Below are positions 15,017 to 20,472 of a stretch of 20,472 nt of DNA, in pieces. The notes beneath the pieces were generated by a model. The model was not told the origin of the DNA. It was given only the letters and a program-made list of their open reading frames with translations, and did not search any database. Origin of the DNA: a virus; the IMG/VR virus record IMGVR_UViG_3300007609_000113, positions 1-20,472 of that record. The stretch is one strand, 5' to 3'. Numbering within the stretch: position 1 is the stretch's first letter; the number at the start of each line of letters is the position of its first letter. A program made the position numbers and the translations under genes.

Positions 15017-15699
15017 TGGCACAGCACGACTTCAACATTGCCAATCAAACCTTTCCGGCAACGCGAGCCGACTTAAACAACGCACTTGAGGCGCTGGCTA
15101 CGCTTTCCAGCGGCGCGACGGCTCCGACCACCACTTATGCCGACATGCTGTGGTACGATACGGCCAACAACATTCTCAAGATGCGCTCTGAAGCAGATGA
15201 TGCTTGGCTCAGCATTGGCTACCTAGATCAAAGCGCAAACGCTTTCCGTATTCTTGATGACACGCAAGTGGTAAACACCAGTGGTACGCAAACCGGACTG
15301 TTGGGGGATCAGGCCACATCGGCTTGGGAAGCAGGTACAAGCACAACGGAGAGTCTTGTTTCACCGGCTAAGGTCAAGGCGGCGGTTGAGGCGTTTGCTC
15401 CAGCTACAAACGTAGCCACTGAAATTGCAGGCTTCTCTGCTGGCGGGGTAGGAACATATTGCTTTGCTGTTGGTAGTGCGGATGTAGCTTTCGGAAGCAC
15501 GACTGCTGGCTCGAATTTGGCACCGACTTCGGCAATGTACAGGGCAACAGGTTCTAATGATCCAATGTTGCAGGGCGCATTCATTACAGGTACCGCTTTA
15601 TCTGGAACATGGAGGGCAATGGGTACCTACGATGCTTCCACTGCTTGGGGTTCTGGGGTAACTGCATACGGCGCAACACTTTGGCTGAGGATTTCATAA
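15016..15699 (+). CDS. Tail fibre protein
   Basis: 227 aa. The N-terminal module (residues 1-75: HDFNIANQTFPATRADLNNA, then ATLSSGATAPTTTYADMLWYD, split by short variation, then ILKMRSEADDAWLSIG) is a virion-anchoring fibre domain I recall from many marine phages. A short shaft region follows at 85-130 (TESLVSPAKVKAAVEAFAP). The last 90 residues form a compact tip ending in GTWRAMGTYD, then TLWLRIS, a typical end of lambda- and Mu-like fibres. It is followed at once by a fibre-assembly chaperone, strengthening the call. ATG overlaps the J stop (TAATG). Base composition falls after about 15660. A trimeric receptor-binding role is inferred. Confidence 0.83.
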   Translation: MAQHDFNIANQTFPATRADLNNALEALATLSSGATAPTTTYADMLWYDTANNILKMRSEADDAWLSIGYLDQSANAFRILDDTQVVNTSGTQTGLLGDQATSAWEAGTSTTESLVSPAKVKAAVEAFAPATNVATEIAGFSAGGVGTYCFAVGSADVAFGSTTAGSNLAPTSAMYRATGSNDPMLQGAFITGTALSGTWRAMGTYDASTAWGSGVTAYGATLWLRIS

Positions 15700-16070
15700 T
15701 GAACTATCGTAACGCGCAATACACCAAAGATGGCAGAATTGACTGCGAAATTGAGCATCCGAAATTTGGTTGGATTCCTTTTACCGCTGACCCTGATGAC
15801 GTTGAGGATCATAGCCGAGAACTTCATAAGCAAATCCTTAAAGCAGGGAATATCGCAGCTTATACGCCGCCTCTGGGACCAACTTTGGATGAATTGGAAG
15901 CTGCTGCCCGCTCCAAGCGCAACGCCCTTCTCGCCTCTTCCGACTGGACGCAAGTAGCTGACGCACCTGTGGACCAATCAGCGTGGAGAACCTACCGACA
16001 AGCCCTGCGGGATATCACAGAGCAAGAGGGGTTCCCGGCTGATGTGGTCTGGCCCACACCCCCAGAATGA
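15699..16070 (+). CDS. Phage tail fibre assembly chaperone (Phage_tail_APC-like)
   Basis: 123 aa. The C-terminal half reads RNALLASSDWTQVADAPVD, then WRTYRQALRDITEQEGFP, ending VVWPTPPE. This is the unmistakable pattern of phage tail assembly chaperones (R..LL..SDWT..PDAP....W..YRQ.LRD......FP....WP..P). The N-terminal half has GRIDCEIEHPKFGWIPFTAD, a common partner domain. The start is ATG 15699, overlapping the fibre stop by one base; an upstream in-frame ATG at 15609 lies inside the fibre gene and is rejected. It probably helps fold the fibre encoded just before it. The region 15661-15840 is about 44% G+C by hand count, lower than nearby tail genes. Confidence 0.88.
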   Translation: MNYRNAQYTKDGRIDCEIEHPKFGWIPFTADPDDVEDHSRELHKQILKAGNIAAYTPPLGPTLDELEAAARSKRNALLASSDWTQVADAPVDQSAWRTYRQALRDITEQEGFPADVVWPTPPE

Positions 16071-16091
16071 CACACCTTCCCCCGGAACCTT

Positions 16092-16111
16092 CCCTGTGTT
16101 AAAATACAGGG
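16092..16111 (+). promoter_or_regulatory. Inverted repeat overlapping a possible promoter in the fibre cluster
   Basis: CCCTGT (16092-16097) and ACAGGG (16106-16111) flank GTTAAAAT; with one G-U pair the stem extends to 8 bp around a 4-nt loop. TGTTAAAAT at 16097-16105 could be an extended -10 (TAAAAT at 16100-16105), but the -35 at 17 nt spacing (TTCCCC) is poor. It is the largest gap in the appendage cluster (16071-16138). It may be a weak promoter with an operator-like dyad, an mRNA hairpin without a T-tract, or chance. Confidence 0.35.
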
Positions 16112-16138
16112 GCATATGCAAACTGAACGGAGGCCGTG

Positions 16139-16510
16139 ATGGCTACACTTAACGACCGCGTGTTCGACAACGGCCTGACCGTCCTCGACACCGAAGCAAA
16201 CGCAATTCACATTACCTCGCAAGAGGCGACAAGCTACACCGATGCGACCAGCACCAGCACGCTGGGCAACAGCACGTCGCTTTCCATCGGCGCACCACAG
16301 GACCGCACAGGCGGTGGCCGTGAGGTTGTCGTGGCTGCTATCACTGACGGCTCTGTGACCGGCACCGGGACGGCCACCCACTACGCGATTGTGGACACGG
16401 TAAACAGCCGCCTGTTGGCAACTGGTTCGCTTACGGCTTCGCAGGCCGTTACGTCTGGCAACACCTTCACGCTGTCGTCCGTCGCAATCGGCATTCCTGA
16501 TCCAGTCTAA
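16139..16510 (+). CDS. Conserved phage structural protein of the appendage cluster, function unknown
   Basis: 123 aa. LNDRVFDNGLTVLDTEANAI at residues 4-23, then SQEATSYTDATST, SLSIGAPQDRTGGGREVVVA, and a long Thr/Ser/Gly-rich beta region with THYAIVDTVNSRLLATGSLT. I recall this family as recurrent beside fibre genes in marine phages; it has no known activity. The composition (no Cys, few charged residues, many strands) suits a virion appendage subunit. GGAGG at 16129-16133 lies 5 nt before ATG 16139; GTG 16136 is one codon upstream and too close to the ribosome binding site. It follows the inverted repeat described above and precedes the repeat-rich fibre by 10 nt. Confidence 0.75.
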   Translation: MATLNDRVFDNGLTVLDTEANAIHITSQEATSYTDATSTSTLGNSTSLSIGAPQDRTGGGREVVVAAITDGSVTGTGTATHYAIVDTVNSRLLATGSLTASQAVTSGNTFTLSSVAIGIPDPV

Positions 16511-16520
16511 GGTTTAACCC

Positions 16521-17804
16521 ATGACCAAGCTAGTCAACCGCGCAAAGATGACCACGGCCACAACTGGCACAGGCACCATCAGCTTGTCTGGTGCGGTTGA
16601 CGGGTATCAGACCTTCGCAGATGCTGGCGTGGCTGACGGGGACGTGGTGCGCTACGTCATTGAAGATGGCAGCGATTGGGAGATTGGGACAGGCACCTAC
16701 ACGGCCTCTGGCACGACCCTGACGCGCACGGTGCTTGAGAGTTCCAATGCTGACGCTGCCTTGAACCTGACGGGCAGTGCGGTGGTGTATGTGTCGGCTG
16801 CGGCTGAGGATATTCCTGCGGTTCAGGAGTTGTATGCTGAGAACCCGTCTAGCCCTACTGCGCCTTCTGCTACTGGCACTAATGCTGTGGCTATTGGGAC
16901 GCAAGCAGAAGCAAATGGATCGGGGTCAGTCTCCATTGGAATTGACGCAACTGGAACCACCACGAACAGCCTTGCTATTGGCAACTATACCGACGCAATA
17001 GGCAACACAGGTGCGACCGCCATTGGCTTTTCCGCCCAAGCGAATGGCCTTAATGCAATGGCCCTTCAAAGATCATACGCCTCTGGCACAGACAGCTTCG
17101 CCGCATCTATAGCCAACAACACCTCTAGCTATGGCGCTACTGGCGCTAACTCTGTGGCGATTGGGTATCAGGCGAAGGCTATAGGCCAAAACTCAATGGC
17201 TTTAGGGGGAACATCAAATAATGCGAGTGGTCTTTTCAGTTCTGCTATAGGCCCAAGTTCAAACATATCCTCTGGCACATTTTCCGTTGCCATTGGGGAT
17301 GCTTGCGAAGCCACCACAAACAACGCCTTTGCTCTCGGGCACGATGGCAAGTCTGTTATTCAAGGCAAGCTAGCTTATGGGTCTGGTAAGTTTAGTACGG
17401 TAAGTGACGCACAGAGTGGGATGTTTGTTCTTCGACGGGCAACCACAGACGCCACTCCAACAGACCTTACTACAAACAACGGAGCGGCATCAACCACCAA
17501 CCAAGTCATCCTGCCCAACAACTCGGCTTACGCCTTTCACGGCACGATCGTGGCCCGTCAGCAAGCCTCCCAAGGCACTGCATGTGCAGCATGGAAGATT
17601 GAAGGCTTGATCCGCAGGGAAGGCTCGGCGGGGACGACAGTGCTGGTAAACTCTGCTACAACTGTGCTGGACAATACTCCCGGCTGGGGTATGGCACTGA
17701 GCGCAGACACGACCAACGGCGGCCTGAAGATTGAAGTGACGGGGGCTGCGGCCACGAATATCCGGTTCGTGGCTACAATACATACCAGCGAGGTAACATA
17801 CTAA
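16521..17804 (+). CDS. Tail fibre with YadA-head-like repeats
   Basis: 427 aa. Residues 1-100 form a fibre N-terminal domain common in marine phages (FADAGVADGDVVRYVIEDG, then EIGTGTYTASGTTLTRTVLE). Residues 119-275 hold repeats of the trimeric-autotransporter head type, with AIG or its variants at NAVAIG (121-126), SVSIG, SLAIG, TAIGFSAQANGLNAMAL, SVAIGYQAKAIGQNSMALG, SAIG, SVAIG and FALG. In YadA such repeats form a left-handed trimeric beta-roll. Residues 296-427 form a beta-rich C-terminal domain (AYAFHGTIVARQ, WKIEGLIRREG, RFVATIHTSEVTY), probably the tip. Start ATG 16521 has AAGG 8 nt upstream. Its stop overlaps the next ATG. A trimeric receptor-binding fibre is inferred. Confidence 0.83.
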   Translation: MTKLVNRAKMTTATTGTGTISLSGAVDGYQTFADAGVADGDVVRYVIEDGSDWEIGTGTYTASGTTLTRTVLESSNADAALNLTGSAVVYVSAAAEDIPAVQELYAENPSSPTAPSATGTNAVAIGTQAEANGSGSVSIGIDATGTTTNSLAIGNYTDAIGNTGATAIGFSAQANGLNAMALQRSYASGTDSFAASIANNTSSYGATGANSVAIGYQAKAIGQNSMALGGTSNNASGLFSSAIGPSSNISSGTFSVAIGDACEATTNNAFALGHDGKSVIQGKLAYGSGKFSTVSDAQSGMFVLRRATTDATPTDLTTNNGAASTTNQVILPNNSAYAFHGTIVARQQASQGTACAAWKIEGLIRREGSAGTTVLVNSATTVLDNTPGWGMALSADTTNGGLKIEVTGAAATNIRFVATIHTSEVTY

Positions 17805-18103
17805 TGGCTATTCAACTTGACTTGACAAACAGCCAATACGGCACCCCCTTTGCTGGTGCTTACTTCCGCATCGTCACGGCGGCTGTCTCTCGTATGCGCG
17901 AGGGTGGCCCCAAGTTCACCGTGATGATTGATGTCGCTGGCTATGCTACCGCAACGCCCGGTGATGACACCCGCGAAGTGGACTTCCGCCGCTACCACGC
18001 TGACTTGGCTGAGGTTGAGGCACAGGCTGGCGCTGAGTTCCTCGACAAGTGCTACGCTTGGGTGATGACGCAGGAAGATATGAACGGTTCTATCGCCGTA
18101 TAA
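17804..18103 (+). CDS. Small protein between fibre genes, function unknown
   Basis: 99 aa, no family recognised with certainty. The first half is beta-like (IQLDLTNSQYGTPFAGAYFR, then FTVMIDVAGYATATPG), the second alpha-like and acidic (YHADLAEVEAQAGAEFLDKC). There is no signal peptide or membrane segment. It starts on an ATG sharing one base with the fibre stop, so it is coupled to that fibre. Such position and size would suit a fibre chaperone or a small appendage subunit, but no chaperone motif is seen. Base composition is like its neighbours. Confidence 0.7.
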   Translation: MAIQLDLTNSQYGTPFAGAYFRIVTAAVSRMREGGPKFTVMIDVAGYATATPGDDTREVDFRRYHADLAEVEAQAGAEFLDKCYAWVMTQEDMNGSIAV

Positions 18104-18117
18104 CCTTGAGGTAAACA

Positions 18118-19212
18118 ATGCTTGGCTTTTCCCCATTAGCTTCTGCGCCCCTCGCGGATGATGGGGCTGTAGCCGAAGTTGTCTACCTTCTGAATGGTGA
18201 CGACATTACCACAGGCCAGCCTACGGTTGGTGCGTCTGACCTTGCACAAGAGCATAATCTTGCTCCTGTTGCCATCACTACGGGTCAGCCGACTGTTGGC
18301 GACAGCACTGTTGCTCAAGAGCATGACCTAACGCTTGCAGCTATTACTACAGGTCAACCTACTCTGGGAGCCTCTACGCTGGCTCAAGAGCATGACCTTG
18401 CCCCCGTAGGTATCACGACCGGTCAGCCAGCGATTGACGCCTCCAGCATTGCTCAAGAACACGACCTTGCGCCTGTCGGCATCACAACGGGCGCACCAAC
18501 GCTGGATGCTGCAACGGTTCAAGAAACGACCTTCATCAGCGCAGAGCCTGTCACAGCGGGCCAGCCTATTCTGGGCGCATCTACCATTGCCCAAGATCAC
18601 GATCTTGCGCTTACGGGCATCACCACCGGAAGCCCGGCTGTCCCCGGCATCACAATGTCGGAAGACGAGACGTTCAATGCGGATCCGATTGCGTCTGGCA
18701 TCCCTTCTGTTGGCTCTTCTGATCTGGCACAAATTCACCAGATCGCGCCGAATGGCATAGCGACAGGACAGCCTGTTGTTGGCCCGTCGGTCATCGACCA
18801 AGTGCACGACCTTGTGGCCGCTAACATCGCCACAGAGCCGCCTACAGTGGGTTCTCCTGTCATGGTGGTGGAGAGTGTCCTGGATGGTGACAGCATCACC
18901 ACAGGCCAGCCTAGCGTCTCTCAGGGGGCTATTGAGCAAGAGCACAGCCTGACAGGAACCAGCGTTGAGGCTGGCGCGCCTGTCGTGCAGCCTTCCACAA
19001 TGGTCGTCACGTTCATTCTGGCGGGAAGCGACATCACAACGGGCCAGCCTATCGTCGGCCCTCTTTTCCTCAACGCCAGCCGTCGGCGGGAGGTTCACGT
19101 TTCTGATCCATCAAACAACGTGGCGCTCGTGACTATCGGCGCAAATGCGTGTATTGTGTCGGAAATTACACCCAACAGCGTGTTGGTGTCTGAAGCGAAC
19201 GAGGCCGCATAA
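18118..19212 (+). CDS. Repeat-built phage appendage protein (twelve 23-residue repeats)
   Basis: 364 aa. Residues 1-29 form a leader ending VVYLLNGDD, which looks like the end of a repeat unit. Residues 30-305 are twelve consecutive units of exactly 23 residues, consensus ITTGQPTVGASTLAQEHDL plus four variable residues. A thirteenth, partial unit starts at 306. The G.P turn and the alternating hydrophobic pattern suggest a regular beta solenoid or stacked strands. Residues 320-364 (REVHVSDPSNNVALVTIG, then VSEITPNSVLVSEANE) are a distinct C-terminal beta module. Low charge, no Cys, no signal peptide. I recall related GAPVLG-type repeats in phages of alphaproteobacteria. The location among fibres suggests a virion fibre or whisker; no enzymatic motif. 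GAGG precedes the ATG. Confidence 0.8.
   Translation: MLGFSPLASAPLADDGAVAEVVYLLNGDDITTGQPTVGASDLAQEHNLAPVAITTGQPTVGDSTVAQEHDLTLAAITTGQPTLGASTLAQEHDLAPVGITTGQPAIDASSIAQEHDLAPVGITTGAPTLDAATVQETTFISAEPVTAGQPILGASTIAQDHDLALTGITTGSPAVPGITMSEDETFNADPIASGIPSVGSSDLAQIHQIAPNGIATGQPVVGPSVIDQVHDLVAANIATEPPTVGSPVMVVESVLDGDSITTGQPSVSQGAIEQEHSLTGTSVEAGAPVVQPSTMVVTFILAGSDITTGQPIVGPLFLNASRRREVHVSDPSNNVALVTIGANACIVSEITPNSVLVSEANEAA
18205..19032 (+). repeat. Twelve in-frame 69-bp degenerate tandem repeats
   Basis: Unit starts fall every 69 bp from 18205 (ATT of ITTGQP) to the end of unit 12 at 19032; unit 13 starts at 19033 and breaks off. Spacing is exact throughout, but DNA identity is low outside a core like ACAGGCCAGCCT (units 1, 11) or ACGGGTCAGCC (unit 2). 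Selection therefore acts on the protein register, and recent duplication is unlikely except between units 1-4. It is not a CRISPR array: there are no spacers and it is coding. Confidence 0.9.
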
Positions 19213-19535
19213 TGACATTCTACGTCAAACAGAACGACACAAGCCCGTCCATGCTGGCCACGCTGCAAGATGCGAACGACACGGCGGTAAACATCACCGG
19301 CGCATCGGTCAGGTTTCACTTGCGGCCAATCGGTTCAACGCAAGTCAAGGTCGACGCTCCGGCCACGATTGTCACGGCGGATGCGGGGATTGTCCGCTAT
19401 GACTGGCAAGCCGCCGACACAGACACCATCGGATCGTATCAGGCCGAGTTTGAGGTTACATACGGTGACGCCACTATTGAGACATTTCCGAACGACGGTT
19501 ACATCCGCGTTGAAATTATCTCTGACATCGCGTGA
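19212..19535 (+). CDS. BppU N-terminal-domain-like baseplate/appendage protein
   Basis: 107 aa. MTFYVKQNDTSPSMLATLQD, then NITGASVRFHLRPIGSTQVK, then ADAGIVRYDWQAADTDTIGS, YQAEFEVTYGDATIETFPND form an Ig-like beta sandwich. It is the pattern of the BppU N-terminal domain known from lactococcal phage baseplates (VKQND..P.L...L.D..G..V.LTGA.V.F.....). Here it stands alone without the long C-terminal part, so it probably serves as an anchor or decoration for the appendages. ATG overlaps the previous stop by one base. It is the last structural gene before the membrane-protein cluster. Confidence 0.75.
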   Translation: MTFYVKQNDTSPSMLATLQDANDTAVNITGASVRFHLRPIGSTQVKVDAPATIVTADAGIVRYDWQAADTDTIGSYQAEFEVTYGDATIETFPNDGYIRVEIISDIA

Positions 19536-19544
19536 GGCTGACCA

Positions 19545-19784
19545 ATGGAAACTATGACCCTGCTCAAAACACTGTGGCCAATTATTGTCGGCTTTGTCGC
19601 CTTTTTGGCTTGGCTAATCCGGCTGGAATCAAAAGGCTTGCAGAACGAGCGTGAGATAAAGCGCCTGTGGAACCAGCGGAAAGAAGACTTGGACGCGGCG
19701 CGAGAGGATCGACAGCGCATCCATGACATCTTGACGGAAATCCAGCAGGATATAAAGGCGCTGATTGCCAGAGTCGGGAAGTGA
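19545..19784 (+). CDS. Small protein with one N-terminal membrane segment and a coiled coil
   Basis: 79 aa. Residues 7-26 (LKTLWPIIVGFVAFLAWLIR region) form one membrane segment. From residue 28 on the protein is a charged helix (NEREIKRLWNQRKEDLDAAR, then DILTEIQQDIKALIARVG) with heptad-like spacing, likely a coiled coil. This is the shape of an inner-membrane spanin subunit, or of a holin-associated XhlA-like protein in reverse order; no motif decides between them. GAGG at 19534-19537 lies 7 nt before the ATG. The stop overlaps the next start (GTGA). Location before two further membrane genes supports a lysis role. Confidence 0.72.
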   Translation: METMTLLKTLWPIIVGFVAFLAWLIRLESKGLQNEREIKRLWNQRKEDLDAAREDRQRIHDILTEIQQDIKALIARVGK

Positions 19785-20248
19785 TTGACCCACTAACAGC
19801 CTTAGCCGTCGCTTCGAGCGCGGTGGCCAACGTAAAGCAGCTTATGGCTGCGGGGCAAGACGCTACGTCAGCCCTAACCAAGTTCGCCGGGGCTGTGTCA
19901 GACGTAAACTACGCAGCGGCCAAGGCAAAGAACCCCGGTATCTTTTCTGCAATTACGGGAAGCGCAGAAGAGGAAGCCATCAACGCTTTCGCTGCGCAAA
20001 AGAAAATACAGGAATACCGGCGCGAGCTTGAAACGCTGATTGCGTTTCAGTACGGGCCAAAGGGGCTTGAGGAATACAAAGCCACACTGCGCTCTGTGCG
20101 TGAGCAGCGGCGCAAGACGGCATATCGCAAGGCCGAGATTAAAGAAGCCGTCAAGGTCTGGACCATCGCCACCCTTGTCGCCCTGTCTGGCGTGGCTGGT
20201 TTGGCTTTGATTGCTTGGGGAATCGGAAAGTCGGAGGGGCGCTGGTGA
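19781..20248 (+). CDS. Phage protein with a C-terminal membrane segment (lysis region), function unknown
   Basis: 155 aa. MIDPLTALAVASSAVANVKQ at the start, then FAGAVSDVNYAAAKAKNPGI, then a long basic helix (about 64-124, with QYGPKGLEEYKATLRSVREQ) and a membrane segment at 126-147 followed by GKSEGRW. I recall proteins of this design near holin and lysin genes of marine podo- and siphophages, without known function. It starts on GTG in a GTGA overlap and ends in a second GTGA overlap, so three membrane genes are coupled. It may be a spanin-like or holin-regulating protein; this is inferred from context only. Confidence 0.72.
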   Translation: MIDPLTALAVASSAVANVKQLMAAGQDATSALTKFAGAVSDVNYAAAKAKNPGIFSAITGSAEEEAINAFAAQKKIQEYRRELETLIAFQYGPKGLEEYKATLRSVREQRRKTAYRKAEIKEAVKVWTIATLVALSGVAGLALIAWGIGKSEGRW

Positions 20249-20472
20249 CGCCAGAACTGTTGAACCGCTGGCGCATATGGCCGCGATTGATAATCACGCT
20301 CTACGGATTGGCCTTCTACCGGACCACGGAATGGTTCATGGCTCTGCCGGACCCGACAAACGCGCAGTCAGCCTTTGTGAGCGTCATTGTGGGCGCGGGC
20401 GCAGGCTTCTTTGGGATATACGTCAATGGCAAAGCATCTAGCTCTAGCGTGCCTTCTGATCGCTCTGACGGG
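20245..20472 (+). CDS. Holin-like protein with two membrane segments (partial, runs off the window)
   Basis: At least 76 aa, no stop before the window end. GTG 20245 overlaps the previous stop (GTGA), with GGAGG at 20232-20236 upstream. Residues 13-33 (RLIITLYGLAFYRTTEWFMA) form a first membrane segment. A short polar loop PDPTNAQ follows, then a second segment at 42-61 (SAFVSVIVGAGAGFFGIYV). A Ser-rich tail SSSSVPSDRSDG then begins. Two segments with a short loop fit a class II-type holin; I recall similar proteins (WRFFPR..., then DP..Q..F...VVGAG) in marine phages. It would let the endolysin, presumably encoded downstream, reach the cell wall. The function is inferred. Confidence 0.72.
   Translation, partial: MTPELLNRWRIWPRLIITLYGLAFYRTTEWFMALPDPTNAQSAFVSVIVGAGAGFFGIYVNGKASSSSVPSDRSDG

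Noticed and set aside
15609-15698. Upstream ATG 15609 for the fibre-assembly chaperone.
   Set aside because: It would overlap the fibre gene by 91 nt with a Cys/Trp-rich nonsense leader; ATG 15699 overlaps the fibre stop by one base as in neighbouring pairs.
18205-19032. Regularly spaced repeats that might suggest a CRISPR array.
   Set aside because: The 69-bp units are continuous coding repeats with no spacers, and divergence between units follows codon positions.
20211-20441. A 76-codon open frame at 20211-20441.
   Set aside because: It is out of frame with, and masks, the GTG-initiated two-membrane-segment gene at 20245, which has a better translation and GTGA coupling.
41-20472. The whole window as a true gene transfer agent locus.
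   Set aside because: Intact small and large terminase, a J-like tip, several fibre genes and membrane/lysis-type genes in the same run fit a phage better than a domesticated agent.

Overview
The window is one continuous, all-plus-strand morphogenesis module of a tailed double-stranded DNA phage (or prophage) of siphovirus type with an HK97-fold capsid. Genes are packed head to tail, mostly joined by 1-22 nt overlaps (TAATG, ATGA, GTGA), with no gene on the minus strand. Family resemblance was judged by eye from the translated sequences. The head and tail order is nearly colinear with the Rhodobacter-type gene transfer agent and related alphaproteobacterial siphophages: a GTA gp10-like chaperone, an NlpC/P60-like tail peptidase and a lambda J-like hub. 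The appendage genes and small membrane proteins are of types I associate with marine phages. A marine alphaproteobacterial host, perhaps Rhodobacterales, is the best guess, but it is an inference.

Layout. 41-2028: packaging (small and large terminase). 2065-5894: portal, an unusual three-domain prohead protease and the major capsid protein. 5903-7876: a terminator-like hairpin, a 65-aa protein and the connector, adaptor, gp10-like and DUF3168 neck proteins. 7917-8342: tail tube. 8343-8920: tail-assembly chaperone with a convincing -1 programmed frameshift (A AAA AAC) that extends it by 72 residues. 8910-10844: tape measure. 10844-15016: distal tail, hub, tail peptidase and J-like tip protein. 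15016-19535: a cluster of fibre and appendage genes. It holds a fibre plus its assembly chaperone, a conserved small protein, a fibre with YadA-head-like repeats, an unknown 99-aa protein, a protein built from twelve exact-length 23-residue repeats, and a BppU-N-like protein. 19545-20472: three short membrane proteins, likely the start of the lysis region; the last is cut by the window edge.

How it works together: terminase and portal load DNA into the capsid matured by the protease. The neck proteins close the head and join the tail. The tube polymerises around the tape measure with help from the frameshifted chaperone. The distal proteins, peptidase and J form the tip. The appendage cluster probably sets host range. 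No integrase, repressor, replication gene, endolysin outside the tail, tRNA, CRISPR array or insertion sequence is visible, so a temperate or lytic lifestyle cannot be decided. No wholly new system is evident. The least ordinary features are the frameshift site, the protease fusion with an internal start, the possible I-J fusion, and the 23-residue repeat appendage.
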